The translations under genes and the position numbers were made by a program. Shown here piece by piece: positions 8,924 through 18,619 of a DNA stretch of 64,000 nucleotides (its first letter is position 1; the number at the start of each line of letters is the position of its first letter). The stretch comes from Favolaschia claudopus (lineage: Eukaryota; Basidiomycota; Agaricomycetes; Agaricales; Mycenaceae): positions 1,488,001-1,552,000 of the forward strand of contig JAWWNJ010000016.1 of NCBI GenBank assembly GCA_037176885.1, given 5' to 3'. Below the pieces are notes generated by a model. The model was not told where the DNA came from, did no database searches, and saw nothing but the letters and a program-made list of their open reading frames with translations.

Positions 8924-9566
8924 TACACGTTCTTCCTCGCACTGGACGCTTGTTTCCGTCTGAAACGTCGCCTGGTTTCCAGCGCCCTGCGTGATCCTGC
9001 GCTCGGCGCCGGTTGGTCGTATTTCGTCGAGCCGGAGCCGTATCGACAGTACCTTCTGACCGTGACGGATCAGGTGGAGGTGAGCTTTGTCGCTGAATTC
9101 TTGTATTGAGCGCTAACGGGCATTCAAGATGAGTACGTGTAGCGGGTTGGCCGCGCTAGATTACGCCAACACTAAATTCTCGAGGGGATATAGTGTCACC
9201 GGGGTTGGGATGGGGGTATGCGCGCGCCACGAGTTCGTGCAGCCGACGGGGGTCGCGGACTTACAGAAAGGAGAACGTGAGTATTTGTTGCCTCCATTTC
9301 TCTTATCCGCTGACCCCGTTCCATCCAGGTACGCCAATATGGATTGGATTACCGCTTGCATCCTTCGCTGGGTCCATGCCCGCCTTCGCAAGGTCGTCTC
9401 ATACGACATTGTTTGCCAATGGTTCAAGCATCTGTTTGAACGCCTCAAACAGCTTCCGCCCCTCGTTCGCCTAACGGTCATCATCCATTTCTTCAATTTC
9501 GTCATCCCCAAGATGCACATACACGCGCATACGCTTAAATGTCAGCTTTGTTTTTCTCTGAACTAC
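8924..9566 (+). pseudogene. Outer KDZ transposase, middle exons, cut at both ends (unit 2)
   Basis: Exons at 8924-9079 (FFLALDACFRLKRR, with the first predicted catalytic Asp), 9129-9276 (MSTCSGLAALDYANTKFSRG to DLQKGE) and 9329-9566 (YANMDW to CFSLNY). The 5' end, including the CxC2 cysteine cluster and the start codon, is missing because the unit junction falls just before FFLALD. The 3' end stops at the 13.67-kb element inserted at 9567; the gene resumes at 23241. One G is missing at the 9276/9277 donor compared with unit 3. A functional product from this copy is not expected. Confidence 0.85.
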
Positions 9567-9912
9567 CACCCCATATTGTTAAGTTTTTGTAATATATACT
9601 TGAGCAAGCCAGTCGTACTTTACAAAATAATGTTGGTATCTATAAAGAGTATTTATTGGTGTTGTTTATAGTTGGGGGATGTCCCCGGCTCCCCGGCATG
9701 TCCCCAGAACCATCAAACCGCCGGCAGGGAAGCTCAAAAGTGATCTCCATCACCACAGGGACCATGCCGTGGTTTGGGAGGGCCGGCATCTTACAAATAA
9801 AAGCCAGATTGCTTAATAATCATTTATATATACTAGAAAACATACGGGAATTGCCGTCGGAAACAAAATACGTCGATTATAGCCTAGAAAATGATAAAAA
9901 CGAGCCCAGCCC
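9567..9912 (+). repeat. Left terminal region of the 13.67-kb element
   Basis: The TIR at 9567 is followed by TACTTGAGCAAGCCAG, TTTACAAAAT and GGTATCTATAAAGAGT. These align in order with the outer element's end (CTATATATAGT at the same place). Further in, GGGGATGTCCCCGGCTCCCC, GGCATGTCCCC and CCGCCGGCA correspond to the GTCCGGCTTCTCCGGCAT and GCCGCCGGCA blocks of the relatives. It is the transposase-proximal end: the KDZ stop codon lies at 9913. Confidence 0.75.
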
Positions 9913-12900
9913 CTACCCATCGTCCTCTCCACCGCCCATAAAGTACTCCTCGTCACTCGGCACGTTGCCTGCGCCTCCACCGTCGCTTCCGTCGCTCCCA
10001 CTGCCCCCATCACCGCTTTCATCGCCCTCATCGCCGCCTCCATTGCCCTCATCGCCTCCAATGCTGCTGCTGATGGTCGCTACCGGCCGCTGCGTACGTC
10101 TGCGACCACGGCCCTGGTGGACCTCGGTCATGGTGACTACGGCGCGTTGTGCAAGGGTACGGTACATGGCGGCCTGCTTGAGAGCGTAGGCGATCGCGCC
10201 CTCGCCAAAAGCCTCCTCTACCTCGCCCACGGGGATATCCTTCGCACGCTGCTCCCACCGCTTGGCCTCGTATTCAAACGAGACCAGGAGGCGGCGATAT
10301 TCCTCCTCCAGCAGGAGCACCTCTTCCGCCCACCTCTTGCTCCGAGCTCGCGCTTTCGTCCACTCGATACGCAATGCATCCTCCAGCTCAGCGTCCGTCC
10401 CATGCGACCGCGCCATCGTCCAGATCCACGAGACTTGGCGCATATTCTCCGCTGGGTTCACCACCATCTCCTCGTCCTCACCATCGCCCTCGAAACCCTC
10501 CTCATCCTCCTCCTCAATCAAAAAGCCTTCCTCCGCACGAATCCTATCCAGCTTCTCCTTCCGTCTCGCATCCTGCTTCTTGCGCAGCGCTTGGCGTTTG
10601 GTAAGCTCTTCAGGATCCTCCATCATCCGGACGTCTTCCCGCTTTAATTTCGGCCAACCCACTCTAGACGAATCCCGTTGGCCAGCAACCCCAGCGCCCT
10701 CCACGCAGCCTGATATTTCTCGGAATGAAGGCGGATCTTGCTCTCATTGCGGGCAACGAGGGTTTGGGAGCGAGTGTTGGCTCCCTGATGACGCGCATGA
10801 TTAGCCTTGTAAGTGAAAAGCCGAGATTTGACGTGAAGCTGATTGCGCAAGCGCTGGAGAGCTTCCGAGCACTGAGCGTCGCGAGCCAGGCTCTCGACGT
10901 GCTCAACACTCGCCACGCAGCCAGCCGCCCGCTCAACGGCGCTTAATGCGGAAGGCAGCATCAACGGAATATTCTCCGCGAGCTCGTCAGGTGGCGCCTC
11001 CCGCCGCGCAAGAGCTTGGAGGGCGCCGGGGGTGTACGTCGCCTGCAACTTGCGGAAACGAGTAATACCCCGGCTGAGCTTGCGACGGAGGGCGAGGAGG
11101 TCGATCTTTTGAGCCGTAGTTCCTGCCTTCTTGAGCTCCACCTTTACCCGCACACGCCGCCTGCACCACAAATGGTCAGCGAAGAAAAGACATAAGTAAG
11201 CAGAGGGACGTACTGCTCATCCTCAAGCTCCAGCCCTTCGAAAATGAAAGCACTAGGGCTAACATCGTGTAGTGCCGGCACACCCTTCCGCACCGCCTCC
11301 TCCTCCTCCTCCGCAAGCTTCAGCCGTGCCTGAGCCTCCGTCATCCCTAAAATGCGTTAGCGTCCCAATCGCAGAAGAATAGGATCAACTTACCTGGGTG
11401 AGTGATTTGGTACGGATTCGGTGCATTCTGAGGATCGGCCTCGTACGCAGCAACCTTCTCCTCCCATCCCTGGACGCGTTCTTCTTGCTCCAACGTGAAG
11501 GCCTCAAAAGCTTCCGTCTGAGCCGCAGACTCGCGTTTTGCGTTGTCGAGGCGCTTCCGTAGGAGAGCCGCTAGATAGAAATGTACCCCAATCAGTGCCA
11601 TAGAATCAGCAGCGAAAAGGCGACCCACCTAAACCAATGAGTTTGCACCAGTTCCAAAACGCCCAGTGATCATCAAGACAATCGCGTCGAGAACCCGGAC
11701 CCATCTCACGAGTGCTCGACGCGACACCACCGACATTGGCCCAAGGGCGCTCGATGCCCTCGCCGTCCGTCTGTCCAGCCCCCGGCAACAAATTGAGGGA
11801 GAACCACAGTTGGCAAGCTAAGATGTGCGAGTGGATGTGCATTTTGGGGATGACGAAGGCGAAGAACAGGAGGATGATGTGCAAACGCACGAGGGGGGGT
11901 AGGTCCGCCAGACGCTGCTTCAGCTGTTTGTACCACTGGCAAACAATGTCGTACGAAACGACCTTGCGCAGGCGCTGGTGAATCCACCGAAGGAACGACG
12001 CAAAGATCCAGTCCATGTTGGCGTATCTAAATGCCCTCAGCCAATGACCCGCTGTAGAAACACCGGTATTGCTCACCTTTCCCCCTTCTGCAGGTCGCCT
12101 ACACCCGTCGGCTGCACGAACTCGTGCCTAGCGCAAACGCCCATCCCCACCCCGGTGGAACTATACCCTCGCGAGTACTTGGTGTTGGCGTAGTCGAGGG
12201 CAGCCAACCCGCTGCATGTACTCATCTGTGAGGATGATGAGATGGGTCACATCGGTACGTCCGCCTACAACTCACCTCCACCTGATCCGTGACAGTGAGA
12301 AGGTACTGTCTGTACGGCTCCATCTCAACAAAATAAGCCCAGCCCGTCCCGAGACCGGGGTCGCGTAACTCGCTGGAAACGAGCCGGCGTTTGAGGCGGA
12401 AGCAGGCATCTAGAGCAAGGAATATGATGTATAGAAATCTGCATGCGATCAGCACGATGCGTAGTGAAAGGACTAGCAACTCACCTCGTTTCCGGTGGAG
12501 CGTTCTCCCAATCCTCGGGGAGGTTGATACCGGGCCTTGGGCATGCAGGACAGCGGATGGCTAGATCCCCTGGCCCTGTCCCATAGACCCCACTGAGCGC
12601 GTGCCCCCGGCCGCCGCGCTTGAGCATCAGTATGTGGCGATACTCTCTTGTCGAGCGCAAGAATTCGGAGTATCGCTTGGAGAGGGCTCCCCCGGTCGCG
12701 TCGGTGAGCTTCTCCAGCGATGTGTAAAAGTCGTACATAGTAGTCTTGCCTTGCAGCGTTTGGGTGTGGAAAAAGTCGAGGAGGCGGAAGGTGAAAGCGG
12801 TTCGGGGGTTCTCGCTGGTGGCAGGGAACCAGCGGCGGCGAATGAGCTGTACGCGAGCAAGTCCCATCTCCAACTCGCGCTCGCACGCGCAAAACCTCAC

Positions 12901-13754
12901 AGCGACCTCATGAAGACCGTTGAGGTCGAGGACCGTGAAACTCTCGTGGGCGGAACGCGATCTGCTGCAATCTTCGTGACCAAATTGGATGCAGAGGCCC
13001 AGGGATTTCAGCGAGGTAGGCGAGAAGTACCGTCCATCCCAGCGCTGCAGCGGTTCGAAAGGATGAGCACGAGGGATTGCTAGAAGAGGAAAAAAAGAGC
13101 GGACGCACCTCTATTCGATGTAGCGGATTCCGCTTGTGCATGTCAACGCAACAAGCGCGGCAGTACAATAGCTCCCCAAAGCAGTCTTTGCAGCGGAACG
13201 AGGGCTCTGCGGCGTCGCATCCAGCGCAGATCTCGGTGGAAGCATCCCCGCATCCATCAAGTCGCAGGAATTCGCGGAGATATTCATCTCGCAACGCCCG
13301 GAATTCATGTAAGGCCATGTCCTATTAAGCGATGTCAAATTCTGGACCGCAACACCGGAAGCAAACTCACCGAGGGTTTGAACGGGTCGCGTTTTTTGCG
13401 AGTCGAGGCAGAGGTTGCTGGGATGGCAAAGAATCCCCCTAGCTCCATATTGTAGAGTTCGCCATTGACACCCTCTGGCTCAAAGTCGAGTGGATCTTCG
13501 GTCAAGGTGGGATGATCTTCAATGACATTCTCTTGTTGACGCGCTCGCTTGACGGGCGAAGGCGGATCCAGGGATATAACCTCCGAACGGACGCGGCGAC
13601 CATCAGTTGTTGGTCGCTGTACCACGGTCTGGATCGGAATGTCGCTTGTAGGCGTGAGGAACTCGTCGACAGACTGGCTGAGGACGTATTGGTTGGGCTG
13701 GCGGTCAGACCCGCGCAATACCGGCTTTGCCTTGGTACTACGTCGTTTCTGCAT
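9913..13754 (-). CDS. CxC2-KDZ transposase of the 13.67-kb element (unit 2)
   Basis: Nine-exon transposase of about 1,140 residues. Exons: 13754-13372, 13322-13109, 13044-12485, 12438-12276, 12225-12077, 12026-11629, 11570-11394, 11346-11214, 11160-9913. Exon 2 encodes the CxC2 zinc-binding cluster CAGCDAAEPSFRCKDC, YCRACC and H-x5-LHR. Exon 3 has WDGRYF, LGLCIQFGHEDC and FCACE. Exon 4 has FLALDACFRLKRR. Exon 6 has YANMDW, SYDIVCQW, FVIPKMHIHSH and TDGEGIER, the catalytic core. Exon 9 is a long basic/acidic helical tail ending SDEEYFMGGG. The start is the ATG of MQKRRSTKAK at 13754; the frame extends upstream only through a GTG. It is clearly paralogous to the outer KDZ gene along its whole length. 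One C is missing near 10673 relative to unit 3, breaking exon 9 here; unit 3 has that exon intact. Its role is cut-and-paste mobilisation, inferred from the family. Confidence 0.9.
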
Positions 13755-14256
13755 TGCTGGGGCTGCTGTGACGCCAGGAAAATAAGGGAAGAAGTCCAGT
13801 GATGCGATCACAAATCACAAATCATCATCAATCAATCAACAATCTCAAAATGCCAAGTCAGAAACTTGCATTTGTCCCTCATTATCCCTCGTGAAGATCC
13901 TCTCGACAGCTCTCGACGCTCATCCCTGGCCGAACCCCCATCCGTCGACTCTAATCCACACCAAACCCCGACATTCATTGGTCAAGCAATCAAGCATATC
14001 GGGCCGTACGTACTTGGTGGAATTGACCCGAGTAAGCGCCTCAAAAGGATCTTGATAGCTCATAAATTTGAGGCTGCATCAGGAATGTGAAAACGACCCG
14101 CATGTTTTGAGCGCCGAACCCAACACTACCGCGCCCGTCGTCACCGAACGGTCACTATGGCTGTGCCATCCGTTCGCCGTATGGATCACCGTCAATCCCT
14201 TTTGAAAGAACTTGGATAACGAACTGGCTCCTCCCCTCCGCCAGTACCAAGCGCCC
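13755..14256. promoter_or_regulatory. Divergent promoter region between KDZ transposase and TET/JBP
   Basis: About 500 bp separate the outward-reading start codons of the transposase (minus) and the dioxygenase (plus). It contains an A/T-rich AATCATCATCAATCAATCAAC run near the KDZ start. A short frame starts ATGCCAAGTCAGAAACTTGC near 13850 and stops after 14 codons; a longer frame from 13866 has no ATG. ATGs at 14157 and 14181 are followed by a stop at 14217. It could hold a TET 5' exon that I cannot resolve. Shared regulation is plausible from the geometry only. Confidence 0.4.
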
Positions 14257-16175
14257 ATGCAACTCTTAGGTCTGTTCATCCTTTCTCTCTCCCGCGAGTA
14301 CGCGGCTCCGACCTTGGAGCTGCTGAAAGCCGCCCCCATATCCATCCTCCTACCCCATCACACATATTCTGACCCATCGTCCGCCCCTAGGTCGTCGTAC
14401 CCGCTCCGGGTTGGAGTTCAGCCCCTACGCCCTCCGCCTCCCGACCGTTCGACTCGCAGACCTGTTGAAGCGCCGAGATGACAACCCCGATTCCGACGCT
14501 GAATCGGAGAACAGCGACAGCGACAGTGAAGAGGAGGACGAGCGGCCGCCCCTGACCCCTCAAACGCTGGGCAAAGCATGTTCGCGCTCAGGACCCAGCA
14601 AACCGACACCCACTTCCGCCCCTCGATCGCCCGCCCCTGCCTCCTCCGCACGCGCTAACCCCGCTATCTTACCGTTGATACGATGCGCTCGACCCACCGC
14701 CGCACCTCCCGCTCGTCCTAACCGCCACCCCTTCACCCTCCACCCCCACCATACTACCTCTAATCCGCTGCGCTCGTCCTACCGCCACTCCTTCACCCTC
14801 AACCCCCAACATCCTACCCCTGATACGATGTGCCCGCCCTACCGCCACCCCTCCATCCACAAACCCCTCCGTTCTACCACTAATACGTTGCGCCCGCCCC
14901 ACCCCTAATCCCCCCCAAGAAGTCCAGCCCCGCGGAGGTCAAGGCTCGCAAACTAGCCAAGAAACATTCCAAGGACCCGCGCCACTCGACGCATCAATCG
15001 AGAGAAGGCACGCGTTCTTGATGGCTCTCAACTGAAATCCATCACCCGCCTTCACCTTCGCCGCTCCGTCTCCGTGCAGCTCGACGTCCAGCTCGCCCGA
15101 CGCTTCTTCGCGCCAGTCGCATCCTCGGGTTGGCAAGCGGTGCGGCAGGACGAAAAGCATACCCGGGGCTATTACCTCGGCGAGCTGCTGGCAAAGTACA
15201 GGGATATGCAGGTCGTCAATTGGAACGGAGAGCCGACACCCGCTCGTCGATGCCGACAACAACATCCTTGTCGGCCTCGGCGGCTTTCCTCCCGACCGAA
15301 ACGGCAGCAATTGGCAGCGCGACGTTGCGAAGCCGGCGGCTGAGGCGATGCGTGCAGCCGCGATCGACATCTACACATTGCCGCGCTGGATGCGCAAGCG
15401 CTACGGGCGTTCCAGCAACCGTCGGGGAGGGCACGCTGCCAAGAGCGTAGGGCCTTCAATGGGCGGTGGACAACCCCACCCCCAAAACCTCTCCCATACA
15501 CCCCGGCTCTTGGCGATATTCAGCGCGCTGTTCGCCTTGAAGTGCTTTGAGCGCATCGCCGGATGGGGCAACAGTGAGTCCATCCCGCCTGCGGCGCCTA
15601 TATTACTTACACCAGCCTCACAGCGCTCTTTGAGGCGTTCTCGCCCGACCTCTTCAATTACTACAGGACCAAACTCACCGAGGTTTGCGAAAACGACCCG
15701 CGCATCCGCCTAAACTTCCCCCTGAAGTTTTCCGTCTTCTCCACGGCGACATTCAACTTCGGCCCCGCCACCATCACCCTTCCCCATATCGACTTCAGAA
15801 ACCTTGCCTGGGGTTGGTGCTCCATCACCGCCCTTGGCGATTACGACCCCGACTTCGGCGGGCATCTCGTTCTCTGGGACCTGAAACTCGTCATCCGCTT
15901 CCCTCCCGGCTCCACGATCTTCATCCCCTCCGCGATCCTCCGCCATTCTAACACCAACATCCGGGATCATGAGTACCGCTTCTCGTTCACCGCAGTTCAC
16001 CCCCGCTGCCATCTTTCGTTGGGCGTATAACGGGTTCCGTACCGATAAGGACGTCGAGCAGTCCAAGTTCACTACGGCGGCGGAACATGAGCGACGAAGG
16101 CGGGATAAGGAGCGGCGGTGGAACGAAGGCGTCAAAATGTTCCAAAAATGGGACGGGCCCATACGCACTTTATAG
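14257..16175 (+). CDS. TET/JBP-type 2OG-Fe(II) dioxygenase (unit 2)
   Basis: Predicted nucleic-acid 5-methylpyrimidine dioxygenase of the fungal TET/JBP family, using 2-oxoglutarate, O2 and Fe(II). Exons 14257-14269, 14391-15573 and 15624-16175 give about 580 residues. The N-terminus has an acidic Ser/Asp/Glu stretch and a proline-rich repeat; then a basic segment (AEVKARKLAKKHSKDRA) and RGYYLGELLAKYRDMQ. The last exon holds the core: HID metal ligands (His codon 15785, Asp 15791) in LPHIDFRNLAWGWCSITALG, GGHLVLWDLKLVIRFPPGST, distal His in AILRHSN (15944), and the 2OG-binding Arg in EYRFSFTQ. In this copy single-base gains near 14866, 15238 and 16001 break the frame; unit 3 is open at those points, so an intact parent is inferred. 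The start is the least certain part: ATG 14257 gives MQLLGRRTRSG, and open sequence extends upstream without an ATG. Oxidation of 5-methylcytosine is inferred from the family. Confidence 0.85.
14660..14910 (+). repeat. Coding minisatellite in the TET/JBP N-terminal region
   Basis: Four repeats of about 60-66 bp encode LPLIRCARPT followed by a Pro/Thr/Ser spacer such as ATPSPSTP. Units lie near 14668, 14755, 14815 and 14876. Single-base indels between copies (14726, 14866) fall here, so the frame is least reliable in this stretch. Confidence 0.7.
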
Positions 16176-16215
16176 AACTTTATAGACGTACCTCAATGTT
16201 GCAACCTACTAGCAC

Positions 16216-16411
16216 CACATATGTACCACTTCCATACCAACATATGTACCACTTCCATACCAATTAATCCACCCTTTGTACGATTCGTGGGATATGATGA
16301 ACTTGCGATATGACGAACTTGCGATATGACGAACTCGATCCTTGCGATATGACGAACTCGGCTCGTATGACGAACTGGTTGTGGACCGAACGCCACGGAC
16401 GGCGACCTCGA
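16216..16411 (+). repeat. Direct repeat and GACGAACTCG iterons downstream of TET/JBP
   Basis: Two tandem copies of CATATGTACCACTTCCATACC lie at about 16217-16262. Five copies of a (GA)TATGACGAACT(T/C)G unit then follow at 16291-16377, with spacing from 16 bp upward. Directly after comes CCACGGACGGCGACCTCGACGG. The iteron core GAACTCG and the GACGGCGA-CTCGA block recur in the 3.7-kb element at 5088-5190. A promoter or host-factor array is inferred. Confidence 0.6.
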
Positions 16412-16734
16412 CGGCGAGGTACTTACTCTGCGCACCCAGAATTCATGTGGAATGTGGGTTGGTGTCGTAGCTGCCTGCTTGCAACCTCTTGGGATTTTTA
16501 GAGAGAATTTTATTTTGACCAGACGCAAAAATCTTTCATGAGCTTCAAGTCAAGTCAAGTACCTACCTTTACCCGGACCCTCATCTCGAAATTTCGACTT
16601 CTTCAATTTCTTCCTATTCTGGTATCTCTAAACACCGACAACCTCCTAGACTATCTCTGCCACTGAATCAGGCTCAAGCTCACCCTTCATCGCCGTCCAG
16701 ACCGACGACAACGACTCCCATCAAAACTTCTGAC

Positions 16735-17404
16735 ATGCCCCCGAAATCGCGAAAATCCACCCCAGCGCAGCTGGAAGCCGCCGCGCGTTATCGGGAAAGG
16801 TGCGTGGAGGGCACTCACGAACATCTGCGCTACGCTAACCTGCTTTCTCGAAGAAACAAATCACAACTCCAAGCAAAAGCGCGCGACCGTATGGCGCTGT
16901 AACACCCGCCCTCCCCCAACGTTCTGCCCGTGCTGAGGCGTTGTTTCCAGGCACCGGAAGAACGTCAAGGACAACCCAAACAAACTTGAGGAGTACCAAG
17001 CGCGTGCGAGGCGGGCGGATGCCCGTTATCGTGAGCGTCATGGGGAGCGGGTCTATTGTCGACAAGCGGACAAACGTGCGACGTGCGACTTGAGGAGTAC
17101 CAAGCGCGTGCGAGGCGGGCGGATGCCCGTTATCGTGAGCGTCATGGGGAGCGGGTCTATTGTCGACAAGCGGACAAACGTGCGACGTGCGCCGCTTTAT
17201 ATCTTAATTCAATTCTGCTAATTAACATCTACCTATAGGGCCTTCGTTAAGAAGTACGGCGCCGAGGTCTGGCTCAAACGAAATCGCAAAAGCATGCAGC
17301 GAGAACGAGAGGACGAGGAGCGTCCGCAGGGTGACGAAGGGTACGGTGGGGAGGAGGGCGATGAGGAGGGCGAAGAGGGGAGCACCGGTGAGGACTCAGG
17401 TTAG
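16735..17404 (+). CDS. Small basic helical protein (unit 2)
   Basis: Multi-exon gene with exons near 16735-16799, 16854-16898, 16951-about 17070 and 17237-17404. It encodes MPPKSRKSTPAQLEAAARYR, then RNKSQLQAKARDRMAL, RKNVKDNPNKLEEYQARARR, and a C-terminal KKYGAEVWLKRNRK followed by an acidic Gly-rich tail. It is highly charged and helical, without cysteines in a zinc-binding pattern. I recall proteins with such YRERN-like repeats in agaricomycete genomes but know no assigned function. A 104-bp tandem duplication lies in the third exon and carries the candidate splice donor with it. The position between TET/JBP and the other cargo suggests a cargo role; DNA binding is possible from the charge only. 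Confidence 0.6.
16984..17191 (+). repeat. Exact 104-bp tandem duplication inside the small basic gene
   Basis: 16984-17087 is repeated without change at 17088-17191. 104 is not a multiple of three, so reading through changes frame. Each copy contains a GTGCGACGTGCG segment usable as splice donor; splicing from the first copy to the acceptor at 17236 would skip the second. The same duplication is present in unit 3 (about 39977-40184), so it predates amplification of the element-bearing unit. Confidence 0.85.
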
Positions 17405-17629
17405 GGGGGGAGGGGCTTGCTGCTATTCGACTCGCTATATCTCGACTTGCTGTATCGTATTCAATGTGCATGTAATTATGGTGCAGACATTCATATTCAA
17501 ATCACATTCAGCATGGTATTTACATTCAGCATTTCTGTATTCAAGAAACTAGACCTGCAACCGTTGTTCTCAGTGTAAATCAAGTCTAAAGAAAAGAACA
17601 AGCGCACCTCGAGTGCCATATTTTGAGAT

Positions 17630-18421
17630 TCATTCGCCGTTGCGATCCATCCTCACGACCTCGCTTATCCCCCGCACCAAGCGCTCAAACGACCTCTCCG
17701 CCTCGTCAACCTCCGTAGCGTCGGTGAGGTACTCCCAGTACTCATCGCGCGTCTCGAACTCGCCGCTCGCGTCGTACGCGTCGTACGCGTCGTACGCGTC
17801 GTTGGACGCGTCGTTGGTGCTGGGTGCGTTGGTGCTGGGTGCGTTGGAGACGTCGACGAGGTGCTCGGTGGATTCGTGCGCGGTCGCCGCTACGGCGTCG
17901 TATGCGTCAAACATATCTTGAATAAACGCCTCACGCGCGACCAGGACCAGCAGGCGCTCCAGTCCAGAAATCGCGGGAAGCAAAAGTTCTTGCTTTTCTT
18001 TCTCGCATGCGGCTCGCTCCTCTTCGGTTTCAGCATTGTTTTGTCGGCGGTCGAGTTTGGCAATAGCCTGGTGAACGGCGGTACGGCGAGCCGCGAGTGA
18101 GGTGCGTATTTCATTGACGAAAGAATCGTCGACCAAAAAGGTCTGGCGGCGTCCGGGACCCATCTCCCGCACATCGGGGCGGTGGTTCATCGCAGCCCAC
18201 TCCGCCTCAGAGTCAACTGCGCGAGGTTCTGGGCTGGGTGGAGGCGCTGGAATTTCGGGGGCGGGTTCGGCGTTGGTGATGGTGAAGGTGACAGATGGCG
18301 GTATGTTTTCTTTAAATCTGTCGTGGGAGATTGTTAGCCGATTGACAATCAATGATATGATGATATGAAGACAACTCACGCCTCCGCTCTCCCCATACCC
18401 TCTCGACCAATTTCTTTCCAT
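17630..18421 (-). CDS. Acidic protein of unknown function (unit 2)
   Basis: Two-exon gene of about 230 residues. The start MERNWSRGYG at 18421 and an intron with GTGAGT donor (about 18379-18318) leading to FKENIPPSVTFTITN read in frame in unit 3, which has one C fewer at 18391-18394. Downstream are REMGPGRRQTFLVDDSFVN, a charged helical segment (AIAKLDRRQNNAETEEERAA) and short repeats SNAPSTNAPSTN and DAYDAYDAYDA. The end differs between copies (a C-run indel near 17673). No domain is recognised. It is convergent with the small basic gene and divergent from the RNase H N-terminal-domain gene. Confidence 0.55.
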   Translation of the reverse strand: MERNWSRGYGESGGVSCLHIIISLIVNRLTISHDRFKENIPPSVTFTITNAEPAPEIPAPPPSPEPRAVDSEAEWAAMNHRPDVREMGPGRRQTFLVDDSFVNEIRTSLAARRTAVHQAIAKLDRRQNNAETEEERAACEKEKQELLLPAISGLERLLVLVAREAFIQDMFDAYDAVAATAHESTEHLVDVSNAPSTNAPSTNDASNDAYDAYDAYDASGEFETRDEYWEYLTDATEVDEAERSFERLVRGISEVVRMDRNGE

Positions 18422-18523
18422 TCGTTTCTGCTGTGAGTGCGGGCGATGAGCTTGTACGAAGGCAAAACGTTTGGCTTATCAATCCATACGTACTCGTGGC
18501 CCGCGGGAATGTGGCGTCTCCTG

Positions 18524-18531
18524 CTATATAG
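18524..18531 (+). promoter_or_regulatory. TATA-like box upstream of the RNase H1 N-terminal-domain gene
   Basis: CTATATAG lies about 90 bp upstream of the ATG at 18620, followed by a pyrimidine-rich leader (CTCGCTTTCTTTGC). Core-promoter identity is inferred from position and sequence only. Confidence 0.35.
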
Positions 18532-18619
18532 CTCCTCACGAGGTCAACTCCCTTTGCGTCTTCATCCACTCGCACTCGCTTTCTTTGCAAAAAAACCAAG
18601 CCCCAAAATCTCTCCAAAA

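Noticed and set aside
8924..8994. C-terminal 23 residues of the protease frame in units 1 and 2
   Set aside because: Out-of-frame KDZ sequence beyond the tandem junction; unit 3 shows the true continuation.
13755..13811. Start of the inner KDZ transposase at 13811
   Set aside because: That codon is GTG; the first ATG in frame is at 13754 and gives a plausible basic N-terminus.
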